A DNA stretch of 47,318 nucleotides. Source: Treponema sp. GTDB taxonomy: Bacteria > Spirochaetota > Spirochaetia > Treponematales > Breznakiellaceae. The stretch covers positions 1-47,318 of the forward strand of contig JAISNI010000047.1 of the NCBI GenBank assembly GCA_031276295.1, written 5' to 3'. Position 1 is the stretch's first letter, and the number at the start of each line of letters is the position of its first letter. Positions 19,819-28,831 of this stretch are shown one piece after another. A model generated the notes under the pieces. That model made no database searches, was not told the origin of the DNA, and saw only the letters and a list, made by a program, of their open reading frames with translations. A program made the translations under genes and the position numbers.

Positions 19819-20532
19819 ATGCGGCTCCAGGTTTTCCTTGCCCACGCAGGGGCCGCTTCAAGGCGTTCCGCGGAAAAGCTCATCACGGACGGCCGTGTTA
19901 CGGTCAACGGACGGCCTGTTACCATTTTGGGAGAAAAAGTAGGGGAGGGGGATGAGGTTTGCCTGGACGGGCGTCCGCTTAAACTTGAGCAACGCTTCCG
20001 GTATATACTGCTGAATAAACCGCCCCGCTACATTTGCAGTTCCTTTGATCCCCAGGGCCGCCCCCTCGCGCTGGATCTGCTGCCGGCTGAAATTGAAGAA
20101 CGGCTTTACAGCATAGGCCGCCTGGATTACCTTTCATCGGGGCTTATCATTTTTACCAACGACGGGAACCTCGCGTCAAGGCTGGGGCATCCCCGTTCGG
20201 AACTGGAGAAGGAATATCTGGTAGAGGCTTCAGGCCCCATACCGGATAGAACAATAGATGATTTTAAAAAGGGGATTTTTATTGATGATGTTCTGTATCA
20301 GGCCCTGAAAATTGAAAGGCTGGGGCGTAAGTCTTTACGCATAACCCTTATAGAAGGCAAAAACCGTGAAATACGCAGGGTCTTTTCGTTTTTCCATCTG
20401 CACCCGCTTAAATTGCAAAGGGTACGCGTGGGGCCTATACGGATAGGCGATCTGGAAGAAGGCCGGTGGCGTGCCCTTACCGGCGGAGAGATGGAACAAC
20501 TTGGAGTGTACCGGGCTTTACCCGAAAATTGA
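19819..20532 (+). CDS. rluB: rRNA pseudouridine synthase, RsuA/RluB family
   Basis: These enzymes convert a uridine of 23S (RluB) or 16S (RsuA) rRNA to pseudouridine. ATG 19819 gives 237 residues starting with the S4 RNA-binding domain (RLQVFLAHAGAASRRSAEKL). A TTG at 19792 would overlap scpB by 14 bases and is less likely. The catalytic motif is GRLDYLSSGL with Asp at about 103, followed by FTNDG. The C-terminal part has KNREIRRVFSFFHL. Association with scpAB favours the RluB type, but the target cannot be fixed from sequence alone. It is the last gene of the scp operon; cmk-rpsA starts 46 bases later. Confidence 0.9.
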   Translation: MRLQVFLAHAGAASRRSAEKLITDGRVTVNGRPVTILGEKVGEGDEVCLDGRPLKLEQRFRYILLNKPPRYICSSFDPQGRPLALDLLPAEIEERLYSIGRLDYLSSGLIIFTNDGNLASRLGHPRSELEKEYLVEASGPIPDRTIDDFKKGIFIDDVLYQALKIERLGRKSLRITLIEGKNREIRRVFSFFHLHPLKLQRVRVGPIRIGDLEEGRWRALTGGEMEQLGVYRALPEN

Positions 20533-20578
20533 ACGAAGAAAAGTAACGTGAAAAAGCGGCAAAAGAAAGGGGGAGAAA

Positions 20579-23002
20579 ATGGTAGTGGCAATTGACGGTC
20601 CTGCGGGGACAGGGAAAAGCACTATAGCGCGGATGCTGGCGGATAGGTTGCAGTACACCTATGTGAATTCCGGAAACATCTACAGGACAATCACACTGGG
20701 GTGCCTGCGGAATGGTATCGTAGCGGAGGATAAGGATGCGGCCGTCAGGTACGCAAACAATGTCCGCATCGAATACAGGCGGAACGGGGAACTGTATTTG
20801 GACGGAGAGCATGTAACCCCGCTTCTCCATAGCGATGAAATCGATAAGTATACCGCACTTTTATCGGCCATTGTTCCGATACGGCATACGGTCAATGATC
20901 TGATAAGGCGGCTTTCCTCAGGACTCGACATAGTAGTGGAGGGGAGAGACATGACAAGCGTGGTTTTCCCCAATGCAGAATACCGTTTCTATCTGGACGC
21001 GTCGGTACAGGAGCGGGCAAAACGCCGTTTCTTGCAGGGTGTATCAAACCTCAGTCTTGAAGAGATTGAAAAGGCAATAGAAGACAGGGATATAATTGAT
21101 AAAAATAAACCGGAAGGCAGCCTTAAAATCGAACGGGGGGTGGTATATTTCGATACGACGGGCTTGACCATTGAACAAGTTTATGACAGATTATTAGAGA
21201 TATTACAGCAAAAAGGAACAATCATGGCCAAGAAGGAAGTGGAATCGGACACTAGTCCGATGGAAGATTCGGAAGTGCGGAAATCTGCAAATGTCGTTGA
21301 TAAGACCCAGCAAATGCAATTACAGGAAGAGTATCTTAAATCTCTTGAGAACCTGGAAGAAGGTATGCTTGTTGATGGAAAGGTTGTACAGGTAACCCCT
21401 GACCAGGTTTTCATTGATGTAAGCCTCAAATCCGAGGGAAAGATACCTCTGACGGAATTTAAGGAAATTCCAAAAGTAGGGGATACGGTCGCGGTTATTC
21501 TCGTTACAAAAGAGAATAAGTACGGTGAAGTAATTGTTTCCAAACAGAAAGCGGATCTGATGCTATTTTGGAAGAGCCTTCGGAATTCTTTTAAGGAGCA
21601 TACTCCGGTAGAAGGTACTATTGAAAAGATCGTCAAGGGTGGATATGATGTCTACCTTGGCGCCGACGCCCGCGCATTCCTGCCTATAAGTCAGGCGGAT
21701 GCCCAGAAAGTCGAAAAACCGGAAAAGCTTCTTGGAATGAAAAGCAAGCTGTACCTGGAAAGGCTGTATTCCGACAACAAAATCAATATAGTTGTCAACC
21801 GCCGAAAATGGCTTGAAGAAGAAATAGAGCAGAAGCGTACCGATTTCTTTAATAACACCCAAATTGGGGATAATGTTACCGGAACGGTAAAGAGTTTTAC
21901 CTCCTTCGGCGCCTTTATCGATCTGGGTGGGTTCGATGGGCTCCTGCACATTAACGATATGAGTTGGGGACACGTTACCCGGCCCAAGGACTTTGTCAGG
22001 AAGGGGCAGGAGATCAACCTGAAAGTGATCCGTATAGATCCATCAGAACGGCGTATCAATCTTTCGCTTAAACACTTTACCGATGATCCTTGGGTGCATT
22101 TTGAAGACAAGTACCATGTCAACGATATTGTCAAGGGAAGAGTTACCAAGATGACCGAATTCGGCGCCTTTATCGAACTGGAAGAAGGCATTGAAGGTTT
22201 GGCCCATATCTCGGAATTCTCCTGGCTCAGGAAGATTCAGAAACCTGACGACATTCTCAAAATAGGCGATGAAGTTGAGTGTATGATCCTGGGTTACGAT
22301 CTTCAGGCGGGGAGGGTATCCTTGGGGCTCAAACAGGTAACGAGCAATCCCTGGAACGATATAGGTGAAAAGTACCCCATAGGTACCCGTCTGCGCCGGA
22401 AAGTCGTAAAGATAACCAATGTGGGTGCCTATATCGAACTGGAAGAAGGTATCGACGGTTTTCTCCACGGAGACGATATTTCCTGGACCAAAAAAATTAA
22501 ACATCCCGGCAGCGAACTTGAGGTAGGCAGGGAAATTGAAATTATGGTCGTTGGTATCGACAGCGCAAGCCGGAGTATACGGCTTGGCATCAAGCAACTT
22601 TCCGAGGATCCGTGGCAGAATTTTGCGGCAGCCTACAAGATAGGAAGCCTTGTGGAAGGGGAAGTTTCCTCGGTAACCGATTTCGGTATCTTTGTGCGTA
22701 TTCCCGGAGGTATCGAAGGGCTGATCCATAAATCGAACCTTGTAGAGAACCGTGAGGCAAACCCCGATGATGCTCTCAAAAAGTATAAGATTGGCGACGG
22801 TATAAAGGCGGTAGTCATTGAGCTGCAAGGCGATAGGCAGAAGGTCGCTTTCTCTATCCGTGATTACCATAAAAAGATGCAGCGTGATGAAATCTCCCGC
22901 TATATGGCGGAAGAGGAGTCGGCGGATTCAACTTATACACTGGGGGATATGTTAAAGTCCAGGAATAATTCCGGCAGCCAAAGTGTTTCAGGTACAACTT
23001 AG
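20579..23002 (+). CDS. cmk-rpsA: Cytidylate kinase / ribosomal protein S1 fusion
   Basis: An 807-residue fusion. Residues 1-215 are a complete CMP kinase: Walker A GPAGTGKST (7-15), VNSGNIYRTIT, the EGRDMTSVVFP motif, and the lid with RAKRRF. It makes CDP/dCDP from CMP/dCMP. Residues about 255-765 hold six S1 repeats; domains 3-6 show the standard pattern, for example FGAFIDLGGFDGLLHINDMSW and FGAFIELEEGIEGLAHISEFSW. S1 binds mRNA and helps initiation on the 30S subunit. AAAGGGGGAG precedes the ATG. In many bacteria cmk and rpsA are adjacent; the fused form is known from Treponema. A good internal start at codon 216 exists (see the separate entry). The end is a low-complexity Ser-rich tail. 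Confidence 0.95.
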   Translation: MVVAIDGPAGTGKSTIARMLADRLQYTYVNSGNIYRTITLGCLRNGIVAEDKDAAVRYANNVRIEYRRNGELYLDGEHVTPLLHSDEIDKYTALLSAIVPIRHTVNDLIRRLSSGLDIVVEGRDMTSVVFPNAEYRFYLDASVQERAKRRFLQGVSNLSLEEIEKAIEDRDIIDKNKPEGSLKIERGVVYFDTTGLTIEQVYDRLLEILQQKGTIMAKKEVESDTSPMEDSEVRKSANVVDKTQQMQLQEEYLKSLENLEEGMLVDGKVVQVTPDQVFIDVSLKSEGKIPLTEFKEIPKVGDTVAVILVTKENKYGEVIVSKQKADLMLFWKSLRNSFKEHTPVEGTIEKIVKGGYDVYLGADARAFLPISQADAQKVEKPEKLLGMKSKLYLERLYSDNKINIVVNRRKWLEEEIEQKRTDFFNNTQIGDNVTGTVKSFTSFGAFIDLGGFDGLLHINDMSWGHVTRPKDFVRKGQEINLKVIRIDPSERRINLSLKHFTDDPWVHFEDKYHVNDIVKGRVTKMTEFGAFIELEEGIEGLAHISEFSWLRKIQKPDDILKIGDEVECMILGYDLQAGRVSLGLKQVTSNPWNDIGEKYPIGTRLRRKVVKITNVGAYIELEEGIDGFLHGDDISWTKKIKHPGSELEVGREIEIMVVGIDSASRSIRLGIKQLSEDPWQNFAAAYKIGSLVEGEVSSVTDFGIFVRIPGGIEGLIHKSNLVENREANPDDALKKYKIGDGIKAVVIELQGDRQKVAFSIRDYHKKMQRDEISRYMAEEESADSTYTLGDMLKSRNNSGSQSVSGTT
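21213..21226 (+). promoter_or_regulatory. Internal ribosome-binding site and start between cmk and rpsA parts
   Basis: AAGGA lies 6-7 bases before an in-frame ATG at 21224 (codon 216, MAKKEVES), right at the junction of the kinase and S1 parts. Initiation here would yield a free 592-residue S1 protein, close to a normal S1 length. Confidence 0.45.
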
Positions 23003-23029
23003 GCGGACGGTAGAACCGGATGAATTGTT

Positions 23030-24544
23030 ATGCTGTCAAAAATTGACATTCAGAAATTTAATACCCTTATTGAGATAAGTAATCTCATTAACTCAAATTA
23101 TCTGGATATTCATTCGCTTTTGACAGAGATAATTGATTCAGCTACCCGCCTCTGTGAAGGAGAGGCTTCAAGTCTGCTCCTCACCGATCAGGAAAACCAG
23201 GAATTGTACTTTGAGATCGCTTTGGGCGCTAAAGGCGCCGAGGTACGGCAGTTTACGCTTAAAGTTGGGGAAGGTATAGCCGGTTGGGTTGTGAAGCATA
23301 ATAAATCCATCATCGTTAACGATGTGGAGAATGACAGGCGGTATCTGAATACCATTTCCCAGCAGATTGATTATCCGTGCAAGACCATGATGGCTGTTCC
23401 TATGCGGATAAAGGATAATTGCATTGGGGTTATTGAGCTTTTAAATAAAAAAAGCGACAAGTACTTTGTTCAGGAAGACCTTGATTGGCTTGAGATCTTT
23501 GCAAATCAGGCGGCTATCGCCCTGATAAATGCCCGGAGTATTGAACAGGCCAGGAATGAAATTCAGCTTCTTCAGGATCAGCTCAAGATAGATCAGGGGT
23601 ATCATACCCTGGTTGCCAAGAGTCAGGTTATCATGGATAAGATTGAAATTATCGACAGGGTGGCCAAGACCGATTCGTCGGTGCTGATACTGGGAGAGAG
23701 CGGGGTAGGGAAGGAAATTTTTGCCGAGCAGATCCATATACGTAGCGCCCGGCGGGATAAGCCTTTTGTCAGAGTAAACTGCGCCGCGCTGCCTGAGGGT
23801 TTGCTGGAAAGCGAACTTTTTGGGCACGTCAAGGGAGCCTTTACCAATGCCGTAAACAACCGCCGGGGCCGTTTTGAAATGGCCGACGGCGGAACCATTT
23901 TTCTTGATGAGATTGGCGATCTGCCCCTTGCGCTACAGGCAAAATTGTTGCGGGTAATCCAGCAGAGAACCTTTGAAAAGTTAGGTTCCGATACTTCAAT
24001 AACCGTTAATGTACGCATCCTGGCGGCAACCAATAAGGATATTGAAGCCCTGGTAGGGAGGGGGGAGTTCAGGACCGATCTCTACTACCGTTTGAATGTA
24101 CTTCCTATCTATATACCGCCATTAAGGCAGAGAACCGAGGATATTCCTGAACTTGCAGGATTTTTCCTTAAAAAATGTATGAGGGAGACGAAAAAACAAT
24201 TTGAAGGTTTTTCCAGGAAGGCGATGGAATCTATGCTGGCTTATTCCTGGCCGGGAAATGTTCGGGAACTGGAAAATTGTGTCGAACGGGCTTGTGTTAT
24301 CGGAAAAACCAAATGGATAGAGGAAGAGGATCTCTTCCTGAAACCTAATATTCAGCCTTCCATACATGACGAGGGAGACCGCAGCCTTAAAACCGCAATA
24401 AATTCTTTTAAAGCTCATTATATTCAAAAGGCTTTGGATGAGAATAAGTGGAATCAAACGGAGACTGCAAGGGTACTGGATATTCAGAGAACCTATTTAT
24501 CCAGGCTGATAAAAGAACTGGAGATAACGAATCCTAAGGAGTAA
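23030..24544 (+). CDS. GAF-domain sigma-54-type transcription activator
   Basis: The 504-residue protein has an N-terminal GAF sensor domain (about 15-165), a short coiled coil (about 171-188), an AAA+ domain and a C-terminal Fis-type helix-turn-helix ([20 protein letters not shown]). Walker A is GESGVGKE (222-229) and Walker B GGTIFLDE (287-294). The sigma-54 contact loop is GAFTNA (269-274) instead of GAFTGA, keeping the key Phe-Thr. [13 protein letters not shown] and [16 protein letters not shown] complete the family signature. Such proteins remodel sigma-54 RNA polymerase; the GAF domain would bind a small ligand. There is no receiver domain, so control is not by phosphorylation. It follows cmk-rpsA by 27 bases with a weak RBS. 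Its target promoters are not visible here. Confidence 0.9.
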   Translation: MLSKIDIQKFNTLIEISNLINSNYLDIHSLLTEIIDSATRLCEGEASSLLLTDQENQELYFEIALGAKGAEVRQFTLKVGEGIAGWVVKHNKSIIVNDVENDRRYLNTISQQIDYPCKTMMAVPMRIKDNCIGVIELLNKKSDKYFVQEDLDWLEIFANQAAIALINARSIEQARNEIQLLQDQLKIDQGYHTLVAKSQVIMDKIEIIDRVAKTDSSVLILGESGVGKEIFAEQIHIRSARRDKPFVRVNCAALPEGLLESELFGHVKGAFTNAVNNRRGRFEMADGGTIFLDEIGDLPLALQAKLLRVIQQRTFEKLGSDTSITVNVRILAATNKDIEALVGRGEFRTDLYYRLNVLPIYIPPLRQRTEDIPELAGFFLKKCMRETKKQFEGFSRKAMESMLAYSWPGNVRELENCVERACVIGKTKWIEEEDLFLKPNIQPSIHDEGDRSLKTAINSFKAHYIQKALDENKWNQTETARVLDIQRTYLSRLIKELEITNPKE

Positions 24545-24549
24545 TAGCC

Positions 24550-25251
24550 ATGTCAATGTCAATTGCGGCTGAAAAAAAAGAAGAATTGAACGCGGGCGAA
24601 AAGATTGTCGATTTCATGCAGAAAAACCGTAAGGGAATTGTAACCGGTATAATACTGGCCGCCGTTCTTCTGGTAGTTTTTATAGCGGCTTTAGTTATCG
24701 GCGATAAACTTACCGTAAAGGCGGTAAGCGAGGTGGAAAAGCTGAACGGCCGTTACGAGGCTTTGCGCCTGGATATCAACGATACTTCCAGGGAAGCCGA
24801 AGTCAATGCACTGCTGGAAGAACTTAACGCCTTTGCTGCAAAAAATTCAGGTTATGCCGGAATCAGGTCTTACATAATTATAGCGGGCATACAGGCGGAT
24901 ATGAAAAAGTGGGCGGAGGCGGAACAGACCTGGATCAAGGCAGGAGAAAAGGCTGCAAGGAGTTATCTGGCGCCGGTTGCCTATTACAATGCCGCGGTTG
25001 CCGCGGAAGAACAGGATAAGCCCTCCCGGGCCGTAGAACTGTATACCAAAAGCCTGGAACTCAAAGAAGATTTTCCCGGCGCGGCCCGCGCCCAGTTTGC
25101 CATCGGCAGGATTGAGGAATCGCAGAACAACCGGGAAGCGGCAATTGAAGCCTACCGTGCGGTAATCAATAGCTGGCCCGGCGAGACTATCTGGACCAGC
25201 CTGGCCCACAGCAAGATCATCTATCTTTCAAATACAGGGAATGATAGTTAA
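24550..25251 (+). CDS. YfgM-like membrane-anchored TPR protein
   Basis: The 233-residue protein has a short cytoplasmic N-terminus, one membrane span (about 29-51, GIVTGIILAAVLLVVFIAAL) and an outer TPR region (about 95-225, for example AYYNAAVAAEEQDKPSRAVELYTKSLEL). This layout resembles YfgM, an ancillary partner of SecYEG and periplasmic chaperones in E. coli; the assignment is by architecture only. AAGGAG lies 8 bases before the ATG. It starts 5 bases after the activator gene and its 3' end overlaps the lipoprotein gene by 11 bases, so the three are probably cotranscribed. Confidence 0.65.
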   Translation: MSMSIAAEKKEELNAGEKIVDFMQKNRKGIVTGIILAAVLLVVFIAALVIGDKLTVKAVSEVEKLNGRYEALRLDINDTSREAEVNALLEELNAFAAKNSGYAGIRSYIIIAGIQADMKKWAEAEQTWIKAGEKAARSYLAPVAYYNAAVAAEEQDKPSRAVELYTKSLELKEDFPGAARAQFAIGRIEESQNNREAAIEAYRAVINSWPGETIWTSLAHSKIIYLSNTGNDS

Positions 25252-26014
25252 ACCCCATATTTCTTTCAAAACACTCATTATTCCTCTTGCCGCGCTTCTT
25301 TTTGTTTCCTGCGGCATAGAGGATTACTATTACCTCTATCCGGTTTCCGCTGCAAATATCATGATGCAGTCCAATGTAGCCGCCACCATCAGCCTGCCCA
25401 GTTATGGTCAGGAATACTACTATTTTACTCATTTTACTATTTATTACCGTATCTATATAAGCGACCGCTTGTCGGCAGCGGAAATACAGCCTTCCGAGAT
25501 GCAGAGTATTAATCAGGCTCTCTATAGCGATTACAACGGCATTGAACCTTATACCCATGAAGACCTGATAACCACCATCAATATCGACAACCTGTTTGTA
25601 AACAGGCATTATTATACCTTAAAATTAAACGGCGCGGATATCGACAGTGTACTTGAAATTAGGGATGGGGGTACCATGACCATAGATTTTTCTTCCTCGC
25701 TCGCCGCGCCGGAATTGAGAAGAGGCTCAAACAGATACCCTTTATACCGTTCAAATGGAGACGGCATATTCGATCCTCTGCCGCGGGACAGGCTTTTTCA
25801 GAACACCGACGACCTTAATAAGAGCGCAAACGCCTCCAGTACGGTAAACGCAGACGTAGCCAATAAAGCAAATATATCAGGACCGCGTTATACCTATGCT
25901 GCCATGTATATTGCGGCAATAGGCAGGAATAACAATTTTTCACCGATTTACAGTATACCAACATTCATAGGGATTTTTCAGCTCCCTAATCGCGGTTATG
26001 TTCAAACGGAATGA
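25241..26014 (+). CDS. Lipoprotein of unknown function
   Basis: The 257-residue protein has a lipoprotein signal peptide: SFKTLIIPLAALLFVSC with the lipobox FVSC-G and the acylated Cys at 24. The mature part is rich in Tyr, Asn and Ser (EDYYYLYPVSAANI, GQEYYYFTHFTIYYRIYI) with no known domain. It is probably anchored in the inner or outer membrane. It overlaps the YfgM-like gene by 11 bases and has only GGGA next to its ATG, suggesting translational coupling. It is the last plus-strand gene before the minus-strand block; 102 bases separate it from the converging radical-SAM gene. Confidence 0.75.
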   Translation: MIVKPHISFKTLIIPLAALLFVSCGIEDYYYLYPVSAANIMMQSNVAATISLPSYGQEYYYFTHFTIYYRIYISDRLSAAEIQPSEMQSINQALYSDYNGIEPYTHEDLITTINIDNLFVNRHYYTLKLNGADIDSVLEIRDGGTMTIDFSSSLAAPELRRGSNRYPLYRSNGDGIFDPLPRDRLFQNTDDLNKSANASSTVNADVANKANISGPRYTYAAMYIAAIGRNNNFSPIYSIPTFIGIFQLPNRGYVQTE

Positions 26015-26116
26015 AAACCCGGTTTCGTTTTTTCTCCTTGTGTTGTTTAAAACAACTATACATAATGTGGATTCTGTCTACTTGAGGTTATTTTTCTTCC
26101 GTCGGCTTATAAAACG

Positions 26117-28729
26117 CTAATCTTCAGGATACAGTTCGCGGTATGCCTCAAAGTAGGAAATGCCCCTGTCCGGGTACACCGTATCCGGCGGCCTTGCAAG
26201 GACCGCAATGCGCCGTAAGCCGTAAACAGAGGCGCCCTCCGTAGCGGCGGAATAAGCCTCGCGGTATGTCTTGTCGTCCGCGGTTTTTATATAGTCAATC
26301 TTGTCCGTATCCTTTAAGGCCGGATTTTGCGGGCTGTCCCTGCTGTAGGCAAAACCCCAGAGCCGGCTTGAGAGCGAGTGTTTTTTCGCCCCGGAACGTA
26401 TTTCTATATTCATGGCATTCATTATACCTATTCCCTGGGGAAGCTCTCCGTTCATCCTTTGGACAAATTCATGCGCTTCAAGGTATCTGTCGGTATCAAC
26501 GGCCGCAATTTCCCCGCTTGAAAATATTCCCAAGGCTACCGGGGACGCAATTTCAAGCTTTGGCAGGGGGTTAAAGCCGCGGGAAAAGGATACCGGTATA
26601 CCCGCCCGTAAAAAGGCCATAGCAAAAATCTCTATTACCGAAAGATGGGAGAGGAAAACAGCCTCCCTGAGTTTGGTAAAAGAGAAGATAATCCGGCAGG
26701 TAACCGGATCTTTTCCGCCGCTACGGGATTCGGGCGGCGAATCATCGTGGATTGCGGCTTTCCGCGGAATGATATTTTCCTTTACCATGTATCTATTATC
26801 ATACACATCGTCGAGTACGCCTTGACCGGGGGGCATGCCGCCGGCAGGGGCGGAAAGATCCTCACGCAGCGCGCCTTCCGTATCGTAAAGTAAATTATTA
26901 TCATGTATGATATTTTCTACTATTTTCCCTTCAACATCACAAATTCCGCAGTTATGATTACAATTTTTTATACAGGGTGAAGTAATTTCTCTATTTACGG
27001 ATCCGGCGTGTTCATTTCTCAAAAAGATCTGGCTAACACCGCTTTCAATTACTTCCCAGGGGAGCGTCTCGCCGATCTTTTTAGGACCGGTTATTTCCCA
27101 GATTAAGGCCTGGTTCTTACTGAATAAATACCGCCAGATATCTTTTTTAAGGTATTCCGACCAGGCGTCAAGACGGCAGCCTGAAAGGAATGCTTCTTCC
27201 ACTATACCCCCTACCCTTTCGTCCCCGCGGCTCAGAACGCCTTCGAGGAGGGAGGTAAAAGGATCCTGAATTCCGACTTTATGCCCAAGGGGCCGCAGCC
27301 GGCTGCGGATATAGTCAAGTTTTCCGCGGGAGGTTTCCTCGTCAATCTGGGCAGCCCATTGAAAGGGCGTATGCGGCTTGGGGACAAAGGTTCCTACGTT
27401 TATGTTGAAGTGCGATCCGGTCATACGGGCAACGTCTTTAATAAAATTGACAATCTTTTCTTCCTCGATATGATCTTCAATTTCACGGTACGCATCATCC
27501 GGAACGGTTCCCTCCGGGCTTTTTATCGGAAGCCCTACCATAAAGTAAAATTTTGCCCCGCGCCAGCCGTTCTTCCGCGCCTCACTCAGTATCGCTATCA
27601 CCTGATCTTTGAATACGTCCTTGTTGATCGCAAATTGCCAGGCATCTACCGGGGTTTCAACCGCAAAGGTAAGACCGCTCTTGCGGACCTCCGATATCTT
27701 TTCAAGCAGCGGGAGGGAAAAACTTGAAACCCTCAGACTGGGAAGCTGGAAAGAGATACGTTCATGGGAAAACCGCCGGTTAAGCCTTTCCACAAGGGAA
27801 TCTATACCCCGGTAATCGCCCGATGAAAGGGAGGAAAGGCTTATTTCACGGTAGCCCCCTTTCCTGATAAAGGCTTCGGCTTCCCGTATGACAAGATCCG
27901 CGCTTTTCTGCCTCATGGGCCGGTACCAGTAGCCTGCATGGCAGAAGCGGCAGCCGTTGGGACACCCCCGCATTATCTCCAGGGCTCCGTGCTGCTGTAC
28001 GATTTTAAGACTCGGTATGGGGAAAACAGGCGCCTCCGTTTTCCGTGAAGGAAAATTCCAGTCTACCGCCCGAACCGCCGCGCCCTTTCCCCGGGCCCAG
28101 ATAGATTCATGGGCGCACAGACGATCGAGGAGCCCTCCCCTCCCCTCCCCTCTTTTTTTGAGGGCAAGCAGTTCCCGTACCAAATCGAAGAAACCTGCTT
28201 CGGCTTCCCCTATCCAGAATACGTCAATAAAGCGTTCGTAGGGCCGGGGGTTGGAGACGCAGGGGCCGCCCATAATGACAATCGGATGTTCCTCCGTGCG
28301 TTCGTCTGCGCGTATCGGTATACCCGAAACATCCAGCATGGTAAGTACGCCGGTAATCCCCAGTTCGTAGCCCAGGGTAAAGAGGAGAAGATCGGCGTCG
28401 CGAAGGCTGAGGCCGGTGTCAAGGCCGTAGAGGGGCAGATCCCGCCCGCGGAGTAAAGCCTCAAAGTCAGGCGCCGGCGCGAAGGCACGGTCGCAGGAGA
28501 CGCCTTCAATTCCGTTGAGATTATTGTAGAGTATACGCAAAGCCTGGTTGCTCATACCTATTTCGTAGAGATCGGGAAAACAGATAAGGCTGTGGAGAAA
28601 GACCCGCTCGCCCGGCTTGTCTGCCAGGCGGCCGTATTCACCGCCCGTGTAACGGCCCGGTTTGTCGATCCGGAGGAGGGCTTGCCCCAGACTTTTAAGA
28701 GGATCGATATAGATTTTTTTGTTTTTCAG
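26117..28729 (-). CDS. Radical-SAM protein fused to a DUF2344-type domain, non-ATG start
   Basis: From CTG 28729 this is 870 residues. It reads as the uncharacterised B12-binding radical-SAM family TIGR03960 fused to a C-terminal TIGR03936/DUF2344 domain. The iron-sulfur motif CPNGCRFC has Cys at about 256, 260 and 263. A Rossmann-like N-terminal part precedes it (PIVIMGGPCVSNPRP). The C-terminal domain shows FLSHLSVIEIFAMAFLRAGIPVSFSRGFNPLPKLE, split by no break. The first ATG (28555) would cut off a conserved start (RIDKPGRYTGGEYG, then LICFPDLYEIG). No ATG, GTG or TTG exists in frame between the upstream stop (28751-28753) and 28555. CTG 28729 lies 6 bases after GGAGG, so it is the best start. 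The chemistry is unknown. Confidence 0.82.
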   Translation of the reverse strand: MKNKKIYIDPLKSLGQALLRIDKPGRYTGGEYGRLADKPGERVFLHSLICFPDLYEIGMSNQALRILYNNLNGIEGVSCDRAFAPAPDFEALLRGRDLPLYGLDTGLSLRDADLLLFTLGYELGITGVLTMLDVSGIPIRADERTEEHPIVIMGGPCVSNPRPYERFIDVFWIGEAEAGFFDLVRELLALKKRGEGRGGLLDRLCAHESIWARGKGAAVRAVDWNFPSRKTEAPVFPIPSLKIVQQHGALEIMRGCPNGCRFCHAGYWYRPMRQKSADLVIREAEAFIRKGGYREISLSSLSSGDYRGIDSLVERLNRRFSHERISFQLPSLRVSSFSLPLLEKISEVRKSGLTFAVETPVDAWQFAINKDVFKDQVIAILSEARKNGWRGAKFYFMVGLPIKSPEGTVPDDAYREIEDHIEEEKIVNFIKDVARMTGSHFNINVGTFVPKPHTPFQWAAQIDEETSRGKLDYIRSRLRPLGHKVGIQDPFTSLLEGVLSRGDERVGGIVEEAFLSGCRLDAWSEYLKKDIWRYLFSKNQALIWEITGPKKIGETLPWEVIESGVSQIFLRNEHAGSVNREITSPCIKNCNHNCGICDVEGKIVENIIHDNNLLYDTEGALREDLSAPAGGMPPGQGVLDDVYDNRYMVKENIIPRKAAIHDDSPPESRSGGKDPVTCRIIFSFTKLREAVFLSHLSVIEIFAMAFLRAGIPVSFSRGFNPLPKLEIASPVALGIFSSGEIAAVDTDRYLEAHEFVQRMNGELPQGIGIMNAMNIEIRSGAKKHSLSSRLWGFAYSRDSPQNPALKDTDKIDYIKTADDKTYREAYSAATEGASVYGLRRIAVLARPPDTVYPDRGISYFEAYRELYPED

Positions 28730-28831
28730 GATGGACCTCCAAGTTAGAATTTAGCGGTACTTAAAGCGCTGTTCGGCGGGCAAAAATTCACCGCAGTCCC
28801 GCAGGCTACGATTTTATGCTGAAGCAGCAGG

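Noticed and set aside
26042-26056. GTTGTTT/AAACAAC palindrome between converging genes as a terminator
   Set aside because: The arms are separated by a single base, so no stable loop can form, and there is no T-run.
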